This document shows positions 35,926 to 46,354 of a stretch of DNA of 64,000 bases, in pieces. The stretch spans positions 248,001-312,000 of the forward strand of contig WIUZ02000002.1 of assembly GCA_015956445.1 (NCBI GenBank). The letters are read 5' to 3'. This stretch comes from Thelephora terrestris. Taxonomy: Eukaryota > Basidiomycota > Agaricomycetes > Thelephorales > Thelephoraceae. The notes beneath the pieces are model-generated. The model saw only the letters and a program-made list of their open reading frames with translations. It was not told the DNA's origin and did not search any database. A program made the translations under genes and the position numbers. Positions within the stretch are counted from its first letter, which is position 1, and every line of letters starts with the position of its first letter.

Positions 35926-37091
35926 ATGTTACGACGAACAGTAGAGGACATTTCGACCGGTTCCGACTCGGATTACTCAAAGTGAAACCCATTCCATGTT
36001 CCCATCTACTACGTTCATTGACTCTTCTGACACAATTTCGGTTATCAGCTCGGTACGTTTATGCTGCAAACCCAGGCCTTTTTGTCGGTACGCTGACCTT
36101 CACCTTCTCACATCTACGGTATCGCAGTGGATCTCCTGGTTTCTTTCGTCCAAGGGAAACGAATACTTCTGCGAAGTAGAAGAAGATTACATCCTGGACA
36201 GGTTTAATCTCACTGGGTTGAACACCGAAGTCGCAAACTACTCTCAGGCTTTGGACTTGATCACGGACAATCTTGGTGTGTGACGCCAGACTGTGATGGA
36301 CCCCTTTATGTTCTGCCTCTGACCGTGTGTGATTGATAGACGATGAAATTCACGACGAGTTGAGGGGCACGTTGGACGTTCAGGCGAGGTTGCTATACGG
36401 GCTGATTCACGCTCGATGGATCGTCACGGCCAGGGGTCTGGCCAAGATGGTATACCGCGTTTATCTTGTCCACGAAACTCTACAGATACACCCTTGTCGC
36501 TTTCATCTAGCTCGAGAAATACAAGAAGGTCGATTTCGGACGCTGTCCGCGCGTCCTTTGTCAATCCCAACCACTCCTCCCCGTCGGTCTGACCGACGTT
36601 GCATACGAAAAATCCGTCAAACTCTATTGCGGTCGATGCGAAGATATCTACTCTCCCAAATCCTCTCGCCACGGTTCGATAGATGGAGCCTATTTCGGAA
36701 CTTCCTTCCCTCACCTTTTGTTCATGTGCTACCCCGCGCTGATTCCCACAAAGAGTGGGCCGATTGACAGTACAGCATTTAGAGGAGGTGCACCGGAGAG
36801 CACCGAGAGTTCTGGGAATGGAGGAAGACGGCAGAGGAGGGGTGGTAGAGAAGACGGTGGGACGGGTGAGACGGTAGGGAGTGAAGTGACAAGCACTGCA
36901 GCGGTTGCATTGAAAGCGGAGAGGTACCGACCCAGGATCTTTGGCTTCCAAGTGAACGAAATTGCCAAGCTGCAGAGGTGGCAGGAGGCCGTCAGGGATA
37001 GGTTAGGGCCTTCTTGTGCACAAGACCTTGTCGCTCACGAAAGTCTAGGCAGATCTCGCGACTGGAAGAATGGGAGGAGAACAATGAATGA
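35926..37091 (+). CDS. CKB1: Casein kinase 2 regulatory subunit beta
   Basis: Dimeric regulatory subunit of protein kinase CK2, nuclear and cytoplasmic. Seen: [20 protein letters not shown] and [15 protein letters not shown] (36128-36230), then [20 protein letters not shown] and [14 protein letters not shown]. After a short intron come [18 protein letters not shown] and [16 protein letters not shown], giving the four zinc Cys, then [13 protein letters not shown]. An extra Gly/Ser/Glu-rich linker (about 36765-36900) precedes [20 protein letters not shown]. The last exon gives [13 protein letters not shown] with TGA at 37089-37091. The N-terminus [18 protein letters not shown] (from 35926) resembles other fungal CK2 beta starts but joins the body in frame only through a 4-base exon CTCG at 36049-36052. 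The alternative is a start at 35996 (MFPSTTF). Confidence 0.92.
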
Positions 37092-37774
37092 CTGATACGT
37101 TGCCCATGTCCACCACCGTTTCTATTCCCATTTACCACGCAAGGGCATGTTCGGCTACCCCCATTACATCGTGAAAGTTCGGGATGTTCGGACCACTTTG
37201 TCGTCCTGCGAACCACGAACTATGCAACCCGAAAGATAAGGAAACCTCGACGAAGGGAATGACGGAGGAAATCACCGACCTTTGTGTGCCATCCATGTAT
37301 TTCATGTACCAAACCATGAAACGTAATTTACAATCGAATCCACTTCATCAAACCTCTGGTGATTGTGAACGTTCGTTTTGTAGTTCGGATGTAGCTGGAG
37401 CTGCGATTGTGCTGGACAGCTTCCGTTTCTTGCTGTATTTCCCGGTGAGGTTGTACTTTCCTCTGGTGCCTAGTCAAGCTGGTCAGGAACAAATCATCAG
37501 GAAAAAGTGGGGTTTAACCTTTCCGCTTCAAGGCCTTCATTGGAATCTGTATTTTCAGGAAATCCTTGTCTGCGGATGAACACAATTGAAGCAGCTGATC
37601 GTGCGACTCCTTCATAAGCCGAGTCCGGTGGACTGAAAGATCTACGAGGTAGAACAATGAGCGAGGGACTCATATGAGGTTATCTGATACACCCACCTGC
37701 CTGTTCGCTGGTGCCATATACACCCTTCAGCCACTCCGAGACTCGTTCCACTGAACTACATGGGCGATGAGTTT
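37092..37774. other. Convergent intergenic region
   Basis: About 680 bases between the CK2 beta stop and the stop of the minus-strand hypothetical gene. One plus-strand open frame of 131 codons (37184-37579) has no recognisable motif and is probably chance. Confidence 0.4.
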
Positions 37775-38464
37775 TCATGAACCCGACATGGGGATATGAA
37801 ACCCGCACCTCGGATCGACGATGCCAGTCGCACCAATGATCATGAGAATGTTCTCCCAGTTGAGTGGTTTGAGCCGGTTTTGCATGCTCCCCTCTACCAT
37901 TGGGACATGCGCAGCAACCGCAGCAAACAGTTGTGATAGGTATCCCGTAGTCTCGAGGGTGAGGTGTTTTATGGCGACTGGGTCGAGAGGTTCCTCCGCA
38001 ACATCTTCCATTTCTTCGTCGCAGTTGCCCGGAGGTTGAAGAAACCTGTTAGCCAGGCGTTCCACTTCGTCTTCGATAGTCCATTCCGGCAATGGTACGT
38101 CCCGGATCAAGAGTGGCCAACGAGTCCAGGTGTCTTTCTGCTTGCGCGAGCTTGAGTCGGGTCCAGAAGCCGCCGGGCGGTGCGCATCATCATCCTCGGA
38201 GGCTGGAGAAGAGCCTGCGGCACGTATGAGCTGCGAGGAGAGGTCGAGAGTGTCGCTCGTGCGGAGAGCGCGGATGAGGAAGGAATACTCTTCAAGCTCT
38301 GATCGTAACGCAGTTGGAACAGCTTTCCGCTTTCCTTTCGCCTTCTTCCCAAGTTTCATCGCCATCTCCGCAGTCGCGTGCACAAGAAGCTGGGCGTACA
38401 GCACTGGAACAAATGGTGATCGTAAACTGCGATCAAGATCACAGACCCGAGGACTTAAAGCCAA
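37775..38464 (-). CDS. Conserved hypothetical protein, charged
   Basis: Not recognised with certainty. One uninterrupted exon, in-frame ATGs at 38464 and 38365. The second (MAMKLGKKAKGKRKA) is preferred, since the first would overlap the neighbouring promoter; that gives about 196 aa. Seen: a Lys-rich N-terminus, SELEEYSFLIRALRTSDTLD, a Ser/Asp linker, WTRWPLLIRDVPLPEWTIED with EVERLANRFL, then LPL-like helices and LKPLNWENILMIIGATGIVD. The WTRWPLL...EWTIEDEV region looks like a DNA-binding or transcription-complex segment. An RNA polymerase I factor of the Rrn5 kind is one possibility, but I cannot support it beyond resemblance. Head to head with the MINDY gene. Confidence 0.6.
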   Translation of the reverse strand: MALSPRVCDLDRSLRSPFVPVLYAQLLVHATAEMAMKLGKKAKGKRKAVPTALRSELEEYSFLIRALRTSDTLDLSSQLIRAAGSSPASEDDDAHRPAASGPDSSSRKQKDTWTRWPLLIRDVPLPEWTIEDEVERLANRFLQPPGNCDEEMEDVAEEPLDPVAIKHLTLETTGYLSQLFAAVAAHVPMVEGSMQNRLKPLNWENILMIIGATGIVDPRCGFHIPMSGS

Positions 38465-38472
38465 AAGCTGCG

Positions 38473-40043
38473 ATGACCAGCCCTGAGTCTGATACCCCAG
38501 GTGTTATTGCCCACACTATGTCATCCACCGCGGACACACAAAACGACAATGCGAATGCCACCGCGACAGAGAGTTCGGGGAAAGCTGTCGTGGACGCCTC
38601 CGTTTCTGAAGTATGGTATCTCAAGCCGATGACATTTGCTGGGAGGCGCATCCGGATTATCACCCAGAACTTCAACGGGTCAGTGAGTATCGCCTACTGC
38701 AATTCAGCCGTCGCAATTGCTTAATATAAAACACTGTTCCGCAGACCATGCTCGTTCATAGCAATCTGTGATTATGTATCTTAACGATACGTCATGATAT
38801 GCGTCCGCTGACCACTTTGCTAGGTAATATCCTTATTCTTCGTGGTGACCTGGAAATATTGCCACCAGACCGTAGAACAGTATCATACGATTACTTATCC
38901 CAACTCGTTGCGGAATACCTACTCGGGACCAGTCCGGATGTTGACATATCCGCCGCCTTGTCGATCATGCCATATACCCTCAGTAGGGACCCACTTTCGA
39001 GTGAGGCTGGGAGCTAATATGTTCTTCAGAGGGCATGGACCTGAATCCCGTGTTTGCCGACGCGCACGGATTTCGACCCCAGGCGCGCAAAGACCTCGAT
39101 GGCGGGGAAGGTCTCGAACTGTTCTCTCATGCGAACATTCCCCTTGTACACGGGTGGCTAATTGATCCATTAAGCCCAGAGTACGAAGCTGTACAAAGGG
39201 CTGGTGACTACGACAACAGCGTGAATGTGGTCGCCGAGGCGGACCACCTCACTCAAGGACGTCTCGTAGTTGATGTTGATGAGGCAGGGGGGTCAAGTAG
39301 TGGCACAGGCGACAACTCGCATACGGGGAAGCAGAGTGACGCCTGGACGCCAGAGGAACGGACGAAAGTCGAAGATGGTATTTCTTTCTCCCTCCTAGCG
39401 TTTCCCCCGCTCACCCACGTCACTCAAAGCCATCTCAATTCGCCACTTCCTTAATTCGACACAATCTCAACTGACCTACCATGGCCTCTTCCACCTCGCC
39501 TCCGCACTCTCCCCTGACACGCTCTCTGCCCTCTTCAGGGGATCTCATCTTTCCGTCCTATACAAATCCGCCCCAACGGAACGACACCCGAATCCTACCT
39601 TGTACACCTTGGTCACAGATCAATCTTTCCTGCGTGAACCCTCAGTCGTATGGGAAAAATTTGGAGATGTCGATGGACAGGGGGCAGAGTTTGTGGATTC
39701 CGATTTCATCAGATCAACGCCTGCGGGAGGGGATTATGCTGGAGAAACAGGAGAGAGCACATTAGCTGCGATTGAGGCCCAAATGGCCCGCACCCACCTG
39801 TCAGGGTCCTCAGAGTATGTCCTCAACACTTCTTCGTTCTACTAGAGCCTATGCTGATCCAGGGTTACCTTTCGTAGTGAACAGCTAGCTCGGCGGTTAC
39901 AGATGGAAGAAGACGCCAGGGCACGGGAAATATACCGCCGGAGGCAAGACGCTATAGTACAAAGACAGCAGCGGGAGGCTTTGGCTGAGGCTGAGAGGCA
40001 GAAGAAACAGAAAAAGAAGGAAGGGGGTTGTGTAATTATGTAA
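38473..40043 (+). CDS. MINDY-family deubiquitinase with C-terminal CaaX box
   Basis: Cysteine protease of the MINDY (FAM63) family, which trims K48-linked polyubiquitin. Seen: MTSPESDTPG at 38473, a Thr/Asn-rich leader, then VWYLKPMTFAGRRIRIITQN and, across a GT-AG intron (38682-38744), FNGPCSFIAI, whose Cys matches the catalytic Cys of QNxNGPCPLLAI. A second intron splits a codon (ICN). Next are LHF-type blocks: FSHANIPLVHGWLIDPLSPE (39120-39180), QLTYHGLFHLASAL, LFRGSHLSVLYK (His in the family position) and YTLVTDQSFLREPSVVWE. Then come VDSDFIRSTPAG, an Arg/Glu-rich coiled coil and EGGCVIM, a CaaX box with Met at the last position (farnesyl type). TAA at 40041-40043. MINDY proteins are usually 400-500 aa, in keeping here. 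Confidence 0.9.
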
Positions 40044-40169
40044 CCTGGGATAACTTTAATCACTATAATTCAGGAGTTTCAGCATCGACTCGAATGTAAT
40101 GACTAGTATTTGTATAAGTAAAACCCGTTCTTAATGTGGTGTCCCGTGGTATAGCTCAGTCGATCAGGG

Positions 40170-43031
40170 TCAGCTACCTGCGGAGGAACGGCTCAATAAA
40201 CGAAGTATACTCCCCAAGAAAGACTGGACGCTCACCGCATCCTCCACCGCATCCTCCTCCACATCCACCGCCGCACCCATCTCCTCCATGCCCTCCTTCA
40301 CCGTGTCCTCCTTCCCCGTGTCCTCCTTCCCCGTGTCCCGGCCCCCCTCCGCAACTAGCACAACCAGCCCCACCGCACCCGCTACCCAGCGAGAGACAAC
40401 TCGCGCCCGAAACCCCGCTTCCACACCCGCCCTATGTCACGACAATTAAGAAGAGAAGGGTTATCCAAGAGACAAACGCTTACACCGGTGCATCCTCCGT
40501 CCGGCCCGCGGAGAACTCCGGACGGAGATCCATACCCGTAATATAGAGGCACAGGTATCAAGAACGCAACATCGTGTTGACGGTCACGATTGTAAAGTTG
40601 GCGACCCATTTGGGGTTTCTTGAATTTCTTCAAACCCCCTTTCTTCCTTCCCCGCGACCTTTCTGCCCGACGCTCGCGCCCGGTGTGGCTGACGCCCTGC
40701 ACATATACCGCGTTGTGATCGCTGGGGTGTGTCGCGAGGAGCGAGTCGTCGCGGTTTGGTGGGGTGACCGGAGTTTGCTTCCGAGAGAGGAAAGATCCTG
40801 CAAGGCGGCCCAATTTCATGCCGATTGTGTCCCCCTATTTTCGACCCTCAATATGGCCCAAGAGAATGTAAAAGAAAACTAACCGGCAACGGACAACCGC
40901 AGTATGTGTAGGGGACCCCAAATCGTTGCTACCGACGCCAGTGTGAGCACGTCTGCTTTGACAGTAAAGTGGTCCCTCACCCTCCACAAGCGGCAAGTGA
41001 TTTCAAAGGAGGATGCCAGGCGCCCCTCTTCAACATTGTCATCACTGGAACGTATGTGTCAGCCGTTTAATAGCAAGATGGTTTCGACATACTGGTTAAC
41101 GAATCGACCGACGGACGCAACACAATCATCCATATATTCTTCTGGGAGGAGCTGGTGGGTGCTTGTGGCAGTGAAAGTTCAGGGCAAACCGCGCCCAGGC
41201 TAATAATCGAAAACCTACTGCCATGCAATGTCGATGTCCAATGTCGGCACGAAGAAGAGATAGGGTGACGAAGAGATCAAATCAAGGAACCTTCGGCTCA
41301 CATTCAGCTAAGATGAAACACTGGTAGCATGATGTACTCACGCGTGGTACCGCGCAATGCAATGGATCAAGGCTATCTCGTCCTGAGTGCTATCAAAGAA
41401 ACCAGGTTGACTCCAGCCTAGATTATGCATCTTTTCGGTAAACGTTTCCTGTCGTCGCACCTATTTCCAGCACTAATGAGGTCCGCAGCCGGAGGTTAGT
41501 GAAGGGAGTGCTTACAGCGCTAACAAGGTCAAGGGAATACGGTCGATCGTCGGTATATGCGCCCATGACCTTTCGAAGCCTGGAAGTCGCCAATGAGTAA
41601 TGATCAATACTGTAAGCGCACGACCACAGTAATTCGATGGCGGCAACCAAGGGAATAGTGCGGACATGGGGGCCCTCAGGTATTTCGACAGCTCTTTTGT
41701 CAAAGGGTCGAGTTTGTACTCGACAAACGTCTTGATCTTGTCTGCCCATGCGACGATGTCGGTGGCTTTCGAATACTCATCCTCCGATCTCTTGTGCCGT
41801 TCGTCGAGATGATAACATAAATTTTTGCTGGCATAGATGCTCGCCTTAATCAGTTTGGCGTTGTTCTTATCCAGTTGTCTGGACCTCGTGTATCTCGTAA
41901 GGAGTGTTCCACTGAGAGCGTGTCAGTGGCGAAGGTATTTCACGAACAGAAATAAGCTCACGGAAGGTATACCGCATCCCCGAACCGACCTACATCATCG
42001 AGGTTCTTGGGATCCTTCACGAGGTCCTTCACGAACTTGTCTGCCAGAAGGTTCTCTCTCGTGACGGAGAATCCACAGGATTCGCATACGCAAGTGAAGG
42101 CTTCTTGGGCCAGACCAGTTTTCTCTGGAGTGAGGTAAGCTGTGAACCAAAAACATTGAGAATGATTCCACCAAGCTAGGATTAAAGCAATCTGACGCGC
42201 AATCACAAAAACGCCGCATTTCGGGCACACCACTTCACGTCGAGTGTGTATCGTACAACAATCGAGTGGATCCCAAGGAAGGCCGGTGGCCTCTTCCCAC
42301 GAGTGTAGAACATCATTCTGTGGCTTGTATTGTGATATGTTCCCCATAATCTCCTACGTTTCGCAAATGCAATCAATATCAATACCATCCCTAAGGCAAA
42401 AAAAATGATCATGACGTACAAGCATATCAATTGGAGTTATTGCGAGCGTTTTGAGGACCCCAAGTTCCCTGACTCGGAGTAGGTCCTCCGCGTACCGTCT
42501 GCGATGGACATCGTGAGCCGTTAGCCCGTGATATGAAACTAGGGTTTACATCGGGTTCAACAAATACGCATGCCAAATGAGCCACACATCCAGGGGAGGG
42601 TTATGGAGAGTGTTATTCGGCTGAAGCAAGGCAGGTAGCTTAGACACCCAGCGGTGGAACCTAGAAAGCCAGATGTCAGCGTAAACAAGTCAAGCCCAAG
42701 GATTACACATAACTCACCTTTCCAGAGCGAGCTCCAAGAACCACGTCCACCTCTCCGATGGTTCTAACTCTTGCGCCAGCGGCGGTAATTTTTCACGTAC
42801 TTCCGGGTTAGCCTCCAAATCAGTGACTCGATTCCGCAACTCCCTGAAAGCCCTTAATAGCCCGAGGTGAACCCTGAGCTGCGAGACAGAGACGAAGGGA
42901 ACTTTCGGAACTGTGCCCCCGACAGGGATGCAGAGCTGCTCGAGATGGTAGGGAGGAGGAGCAAGATTACCGTCAGAGGTGCCCGTGGAAGGCTCCTCGT
43001 CACGGTCGGTATACTGTGGCGGCGCAGTCAT
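40170..43031 (-). CDS. DUF1399 glycine-rich domain-containing protein (GRDP-like)
   Basis: Large fungal protein of the DUF1399/glycine-rich family; function poorly known (plant members act in stress responses). Start MTAPPQYTDRDEEP at 43031. Seen: FVSVSQLRVHLGLLRAF, then after an intron RFHRWVSKLPALL with PPLDVWLIWHAYLLNP (about 42560-42660; the PLDVxxxWHxYxLNP hallmark), RYAEDLLRVRELG, and DCCTIHTRREVVCPKCG (zinc-like Cys). QETFTEKMHNLGWSQPGFF with IHCIARYHA follows (41340-41450), then FLDLISSSPYLFFVPTLDID (second WH-type hallmark) and HQLLPEEYMDDCVASVGRF. Later are THPSDHNAVYV and HDVAFLIPVPLYYGYG (about 40540-40560). The tail is Gly/His/Cys-rich (GGHGEGGHGEGGHGG, CGGGCGGGCG). A last intron gives GS then TGA at 40170-40172. 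At least ten exons. Confidence 0.85.
40228..40342 (-). repeat. Short tandem repeats coding the Gly-rich tail
   Basis: Minus-strand units of 15 bases (GGACACGGGGAAGGA type, coding GHGEG) occur about three times at 40291-40340. Next to them are 12-base units (GGAGGATGCGGT type, coding GGCG) at 40228-40260. They lie inside the last large exon of the DUF1399 gene and likely vary in number between strains. Confidence 0.7.
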
Positions 43032-43218
43032 CTTGTTCTGCAAGTTATCAGAGAATAGGTTCTTGTCCAAAACTGAGGTTGCCAATGATTCTGCAAACAC
43101 CTCCTTATAAGAGCAGGGGAAAACGTAGGTCCCGCACCGCTCATGGTTTGGAGGTTCTGATCGATTGATCGGGGGGATCCGGAGTGCGTCGGTAGGTAGT
43201 ATTTTCTCAGCACACATT

Positions 43219-43723
43219 TCACTGGTTTTCCCGGCCGCACACACTGATACATTCCTGCCAGGGTACGGCACAACCCAACCGCAAACGTGAGAGTATCTTA
43301 CGTAAGGGGTGAGACAACTTCAACGCGCGTAAGTACATGGAAACAGCGGTGTGGGCATGTTCGAAGGTTGTGAGGCGCGCGGCTATGACAGCCGTCAATC
43401 CCCCGACGAGCATCCTTACATCAGCGCGGTTAATCCCAGCCACTAGGGTTCGCTGGCATGGGTCAGGCAGTGCGTCCATCCTCCGCTCGGCTGCGTGGCT
43501 GGTCGGACCCGCGATCGACTGGCAGGTTTGTCTCAGGTATGAACCGGACTGTAGATGGAAGACATTGCCTCGATAGCCCGCGAGGTGTCATTTTTCCATC
43601 TAAGCCAAGCTTCGGGTTACCGCAGATCACGATGGGCAAGTCTGAAAGCTCCACCAGGGCCTTTGAGGACAAAGATACAGCACATGAGCCCAACCACACA
43701 AGCGATGTCCTTGCAAGGAGCAT
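43219..43723 (-). CDS. Possible small gene between DUF1399 and GUP1
   Basis: Two minus-strand frames lie in the 750-base gap between the DUF1399 start and the GUP1 stop. The stretch AGINRADVRMLVGGLTAVIA followed by ARLTTFEHAHTAVSMYLRAL (about 43310-43440) is strongly amphipathic and looks like real protein. A second frame (43463-43723) could supply an upstream exon, but I could not find a splice pair I trust. No family recognised. It could also be unannotated leader sequence of the DUF1399 gene. Confidence 0.25.
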
Positions 43724-43785
43724 GCGGAACCCAACTCATATTGCACGAGTCAATGCGTCGTATTCTGGTCAGATGGTAGAATGCT

Positions 43786-46026
43786 CTAACACTTTCTCAC
43801 GATTCCAGCGCGTAACTCTTCCTGCCTATGTGTCCATTGGTTTGGTGTGTTCGTACTATGACGCGTTCGGGACTGGACGTACCTGTATTCAAACATGATC
43901 TGGACGCCAATGAACAGGCAAGAACACGTGAAGATCACGAATCGGATACCTGTTGCGAGAAAATAGTTCGGAGAATGCCAACCCTCAGTGCTGGTCGTAC
44001 GCACCTTTCCAACTATCCGTTAACGCGCCAATCATGTAGGATATACCATCCGTCCCGATCACGAATCCAACAAGGTTCGCTGCCAGCATCGTGAGTATAT
44101 TAAATACTCCACCGACAGCGCACACGTGTCGGTACCACCACTCTGCGCCGAACTGGATAATGGGCCCGGAAATCAATGCGTGTAGTTATGAGTGATAGGG
44201 GCGACCCGCCTTGGATTGTGGCAACGCAGTCCTCGCAATTAATTCTGGGATGAGGAACAAGCTGACCAACCACCCCCATGCGAGAAGCTTGAACGACAGA
44301 TCATGCCAGAGCGCGACAAAGGTGAAGATGAGGAGGCTCGAAACGAGGACATTTCGCGTCCCGCCGAGTGGAATGTAGATATACCTATCAAGACGCTTAA
44401 CATCCTTGAACGTTGAAGCTCGGGGGCATAGCTACCTCACAATCCAGAGGTTGTAACTTCTGTGCCAACTCTTCCAAAAACCGAAAGTCGAATAGTTGTT
44501 GGCCATGCACCGGACCATATTTTCTGGTGGATCGATGCCATCAACGAGAGCCCATAGACGAAAGAACCGCCATGGCAGTAAGAGCTGATAGATGAGTAAG
44601 CCCACGAAACAATTCACCAGGATCTGGTCCCTACTTTGAGCCAGACGATGATCAAGTTCCAAAAGCCAACCAGACTGAGTTCGGCTGCAGAGAACCCGTC
44701 CCAAGCTTTGGTATCTTTGATGGCCACCATATACATATAATGGAGAATGCACTCCATCGTCAGCAAACATACGAGAAAGCGGACGGCGTATCCGGCTAAT
44801 GAATTCCACGTAAGGGTATTTTTACTCCGCATCTGAAGAAAGGTCGGTCAATCCTGGGAATGAGATGCGACACAAATAAGTTCACCTGCCACATGAAGTC
44901 GTTGAATGTGATGATAGGTCCGGCAATATACAAAGGAGGGTAGAGGATGTACGCGAGATAATTTGAAAAGGTATACATCTCAAGCGGATGGGGACTGCTC
45001 GTCCGTTGCTTGTGAGACATAGCCTCCTGGTTGGCCTATTTTTTTGTCAGAGTGTGTAGCCAGTTCACAGAGAATCCGAACCATTTCTTTCTGAGAACCT
45101 TGGGTAACTGCCCAATGGTAGTCCATTCCGAAAGAGACCAATCTGAGCATGGTTATGTTAAAGCTGACATGCCATCGGGGGTAGGCCCCTTGGATATTAT
45201 CCTGGTGTCTGAATTAGTTCGACCACGCGTGTGAGAAGGGAGAGCCGGACCATAAACTCGAGCGACGAGTGCAGCGAAGCGAAGCGGTAGCCCGAGTATG
45301 TCTCGTTGGCAAACAATACGAGCGCATTAAAAACCCAACAGAAGAGGGGACCGATAGAGCTGCCCCCAGCGTGGCGGGATATTAGGTAGTTGGTAGAGAT
45401 AATGATTAGGATCTTGAGCGCACTCGCCCCGTGTAACCCGAGAAGCATGAGGATAGAAAACCCGCGGATGAAAGGAATGAGATAGATACGGTCCAGATGA
45501 GTATCTGGTGAACGGCGTAGGCGATACAGAAACTTGAAGAGAAAAAACGCAGAGGAGAGCAAAACGAGTGCGGGTAAGTTATTGCGGAAGGACCGATATT
45601 GTGCGTCGCTATTGTCCTAGGTTAGGGTTAGTAAGTTCTGAGAATAGTCACTACGGTGAAGCTTACCACTTGGCGGCCAAATAGCCACCCTGGGGAAAGC
45701 TTTCGCTTATAATATTGATAATTCTGGTGTTCAGCTACATTCCATGAGAACCCGATCGCCGCAGAACACATCGCCTACTCACGCGAACTAAGTGCAACTG
45801 GTATCCACACCATTACTGGCATGACCGCAATGAACATTACATAGTAGAAGAAGAATTCCAGCGTTTTCCAGCGCGGCGTGGTGTCCGCGGTTGGTTGGTG
45901 AGAGGAAGGAATCTCGACGGTGAGTTTCAGGATGCAGCTAGGCTGCTCCTTCACGGGGTCCTCAATTCTGAGCGGGGACAGTCGACGTTCATCTGAGGGC
46001 ATTTGTAGGACGACGTGGTCGGACAT
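43786..46026 (-). CDS. GUP1: Gup1-like membrane-bound O-acyltransferase (MBOAT)
   Basis: Multi-pass ER membrane acyltransferase. Gup1 proteins remodel the lipid of GPI anchors and were first described through glycerol uptake. Start [13 protein letters not shown] at 46026 with a soluble N-terminal tail, then a membrane span ([20 protein letters not shown], about 45790-45860). Next are [14 protein letters not shown] and several spans (45200-45560), [20 protein letters not shown] with [14 protein letters not shown] (44890-44990), and [17 protein letters not shown] with [11 protein letters not shown] (44350-44510). [14 protein letters not shown] follows; its His is the MBOAT catalytic residue. 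A late block with [16 protein letters not shown] and a last exon ending [11 protein letters not shown] (stop at 43786) match Gup1 C-termini. About ten exons. Head to head with the mucin-like gene (329 bases between ATGs). Confidence 0.9.
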
Positions 46027-46354
46027 TCATACCAGATTTCGATCAGGAACAGCGAGAAGCGAGGGCTTGGCATCTATCTGAATTTGGTAGGTGTTTCCCA
46101 TCACCTGACCGAGGTAACCAACATGGGCGTTTCTCCGTTCGTAAATCATCTCCTTCATCCGCTTCCTCTCCCCCTCCCTCCCTCCTCCCTAAATTCCGCT
46201 AAAATCCCACAAAAATTACTGTAAGCTTTGGATGGGCTGCCCAAGAGTGAAGTTTCTGACACTATTTTCAACCAGATTCTGGACACCCACGCTCTCTACT
46301 AACGACATTTGCATCTTCTTTTTCACAGCTCTGTAATTACATTCTTTAGGCTGC

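Noticed and set aside
37184-37579. Plus-strand open frame of 131 codons downstream of CK2 beta
   Set aside because: No motif, no splice context and composition unlike neighbouring genes; likely chance frame.
38694-38823. Apparent AT-starting intron in the MINDY gene after ATCTGTG
   Set aside because: Shifting the junction to GTGATT...GCTAG gives a normal GT-AG intron and restores the conserved AICNIL, so no minor-class intron is needed.
40139-40210. tRNA-like A box (GGTATAGCTCAGTCGA)
   Set aside because: No matching B box or cloverleaf found at the right distance, and the stretch overlaps the end of the DUF1399 gene.
40136-40546. Plus-strand Pro/His-rich open frame of 136 codons
   Set aside because: It is the complement of the Gly/Cys-rich tail of the minus-strand DUF1399 gene, whose hallmark motifs and family-typical ending are clear.
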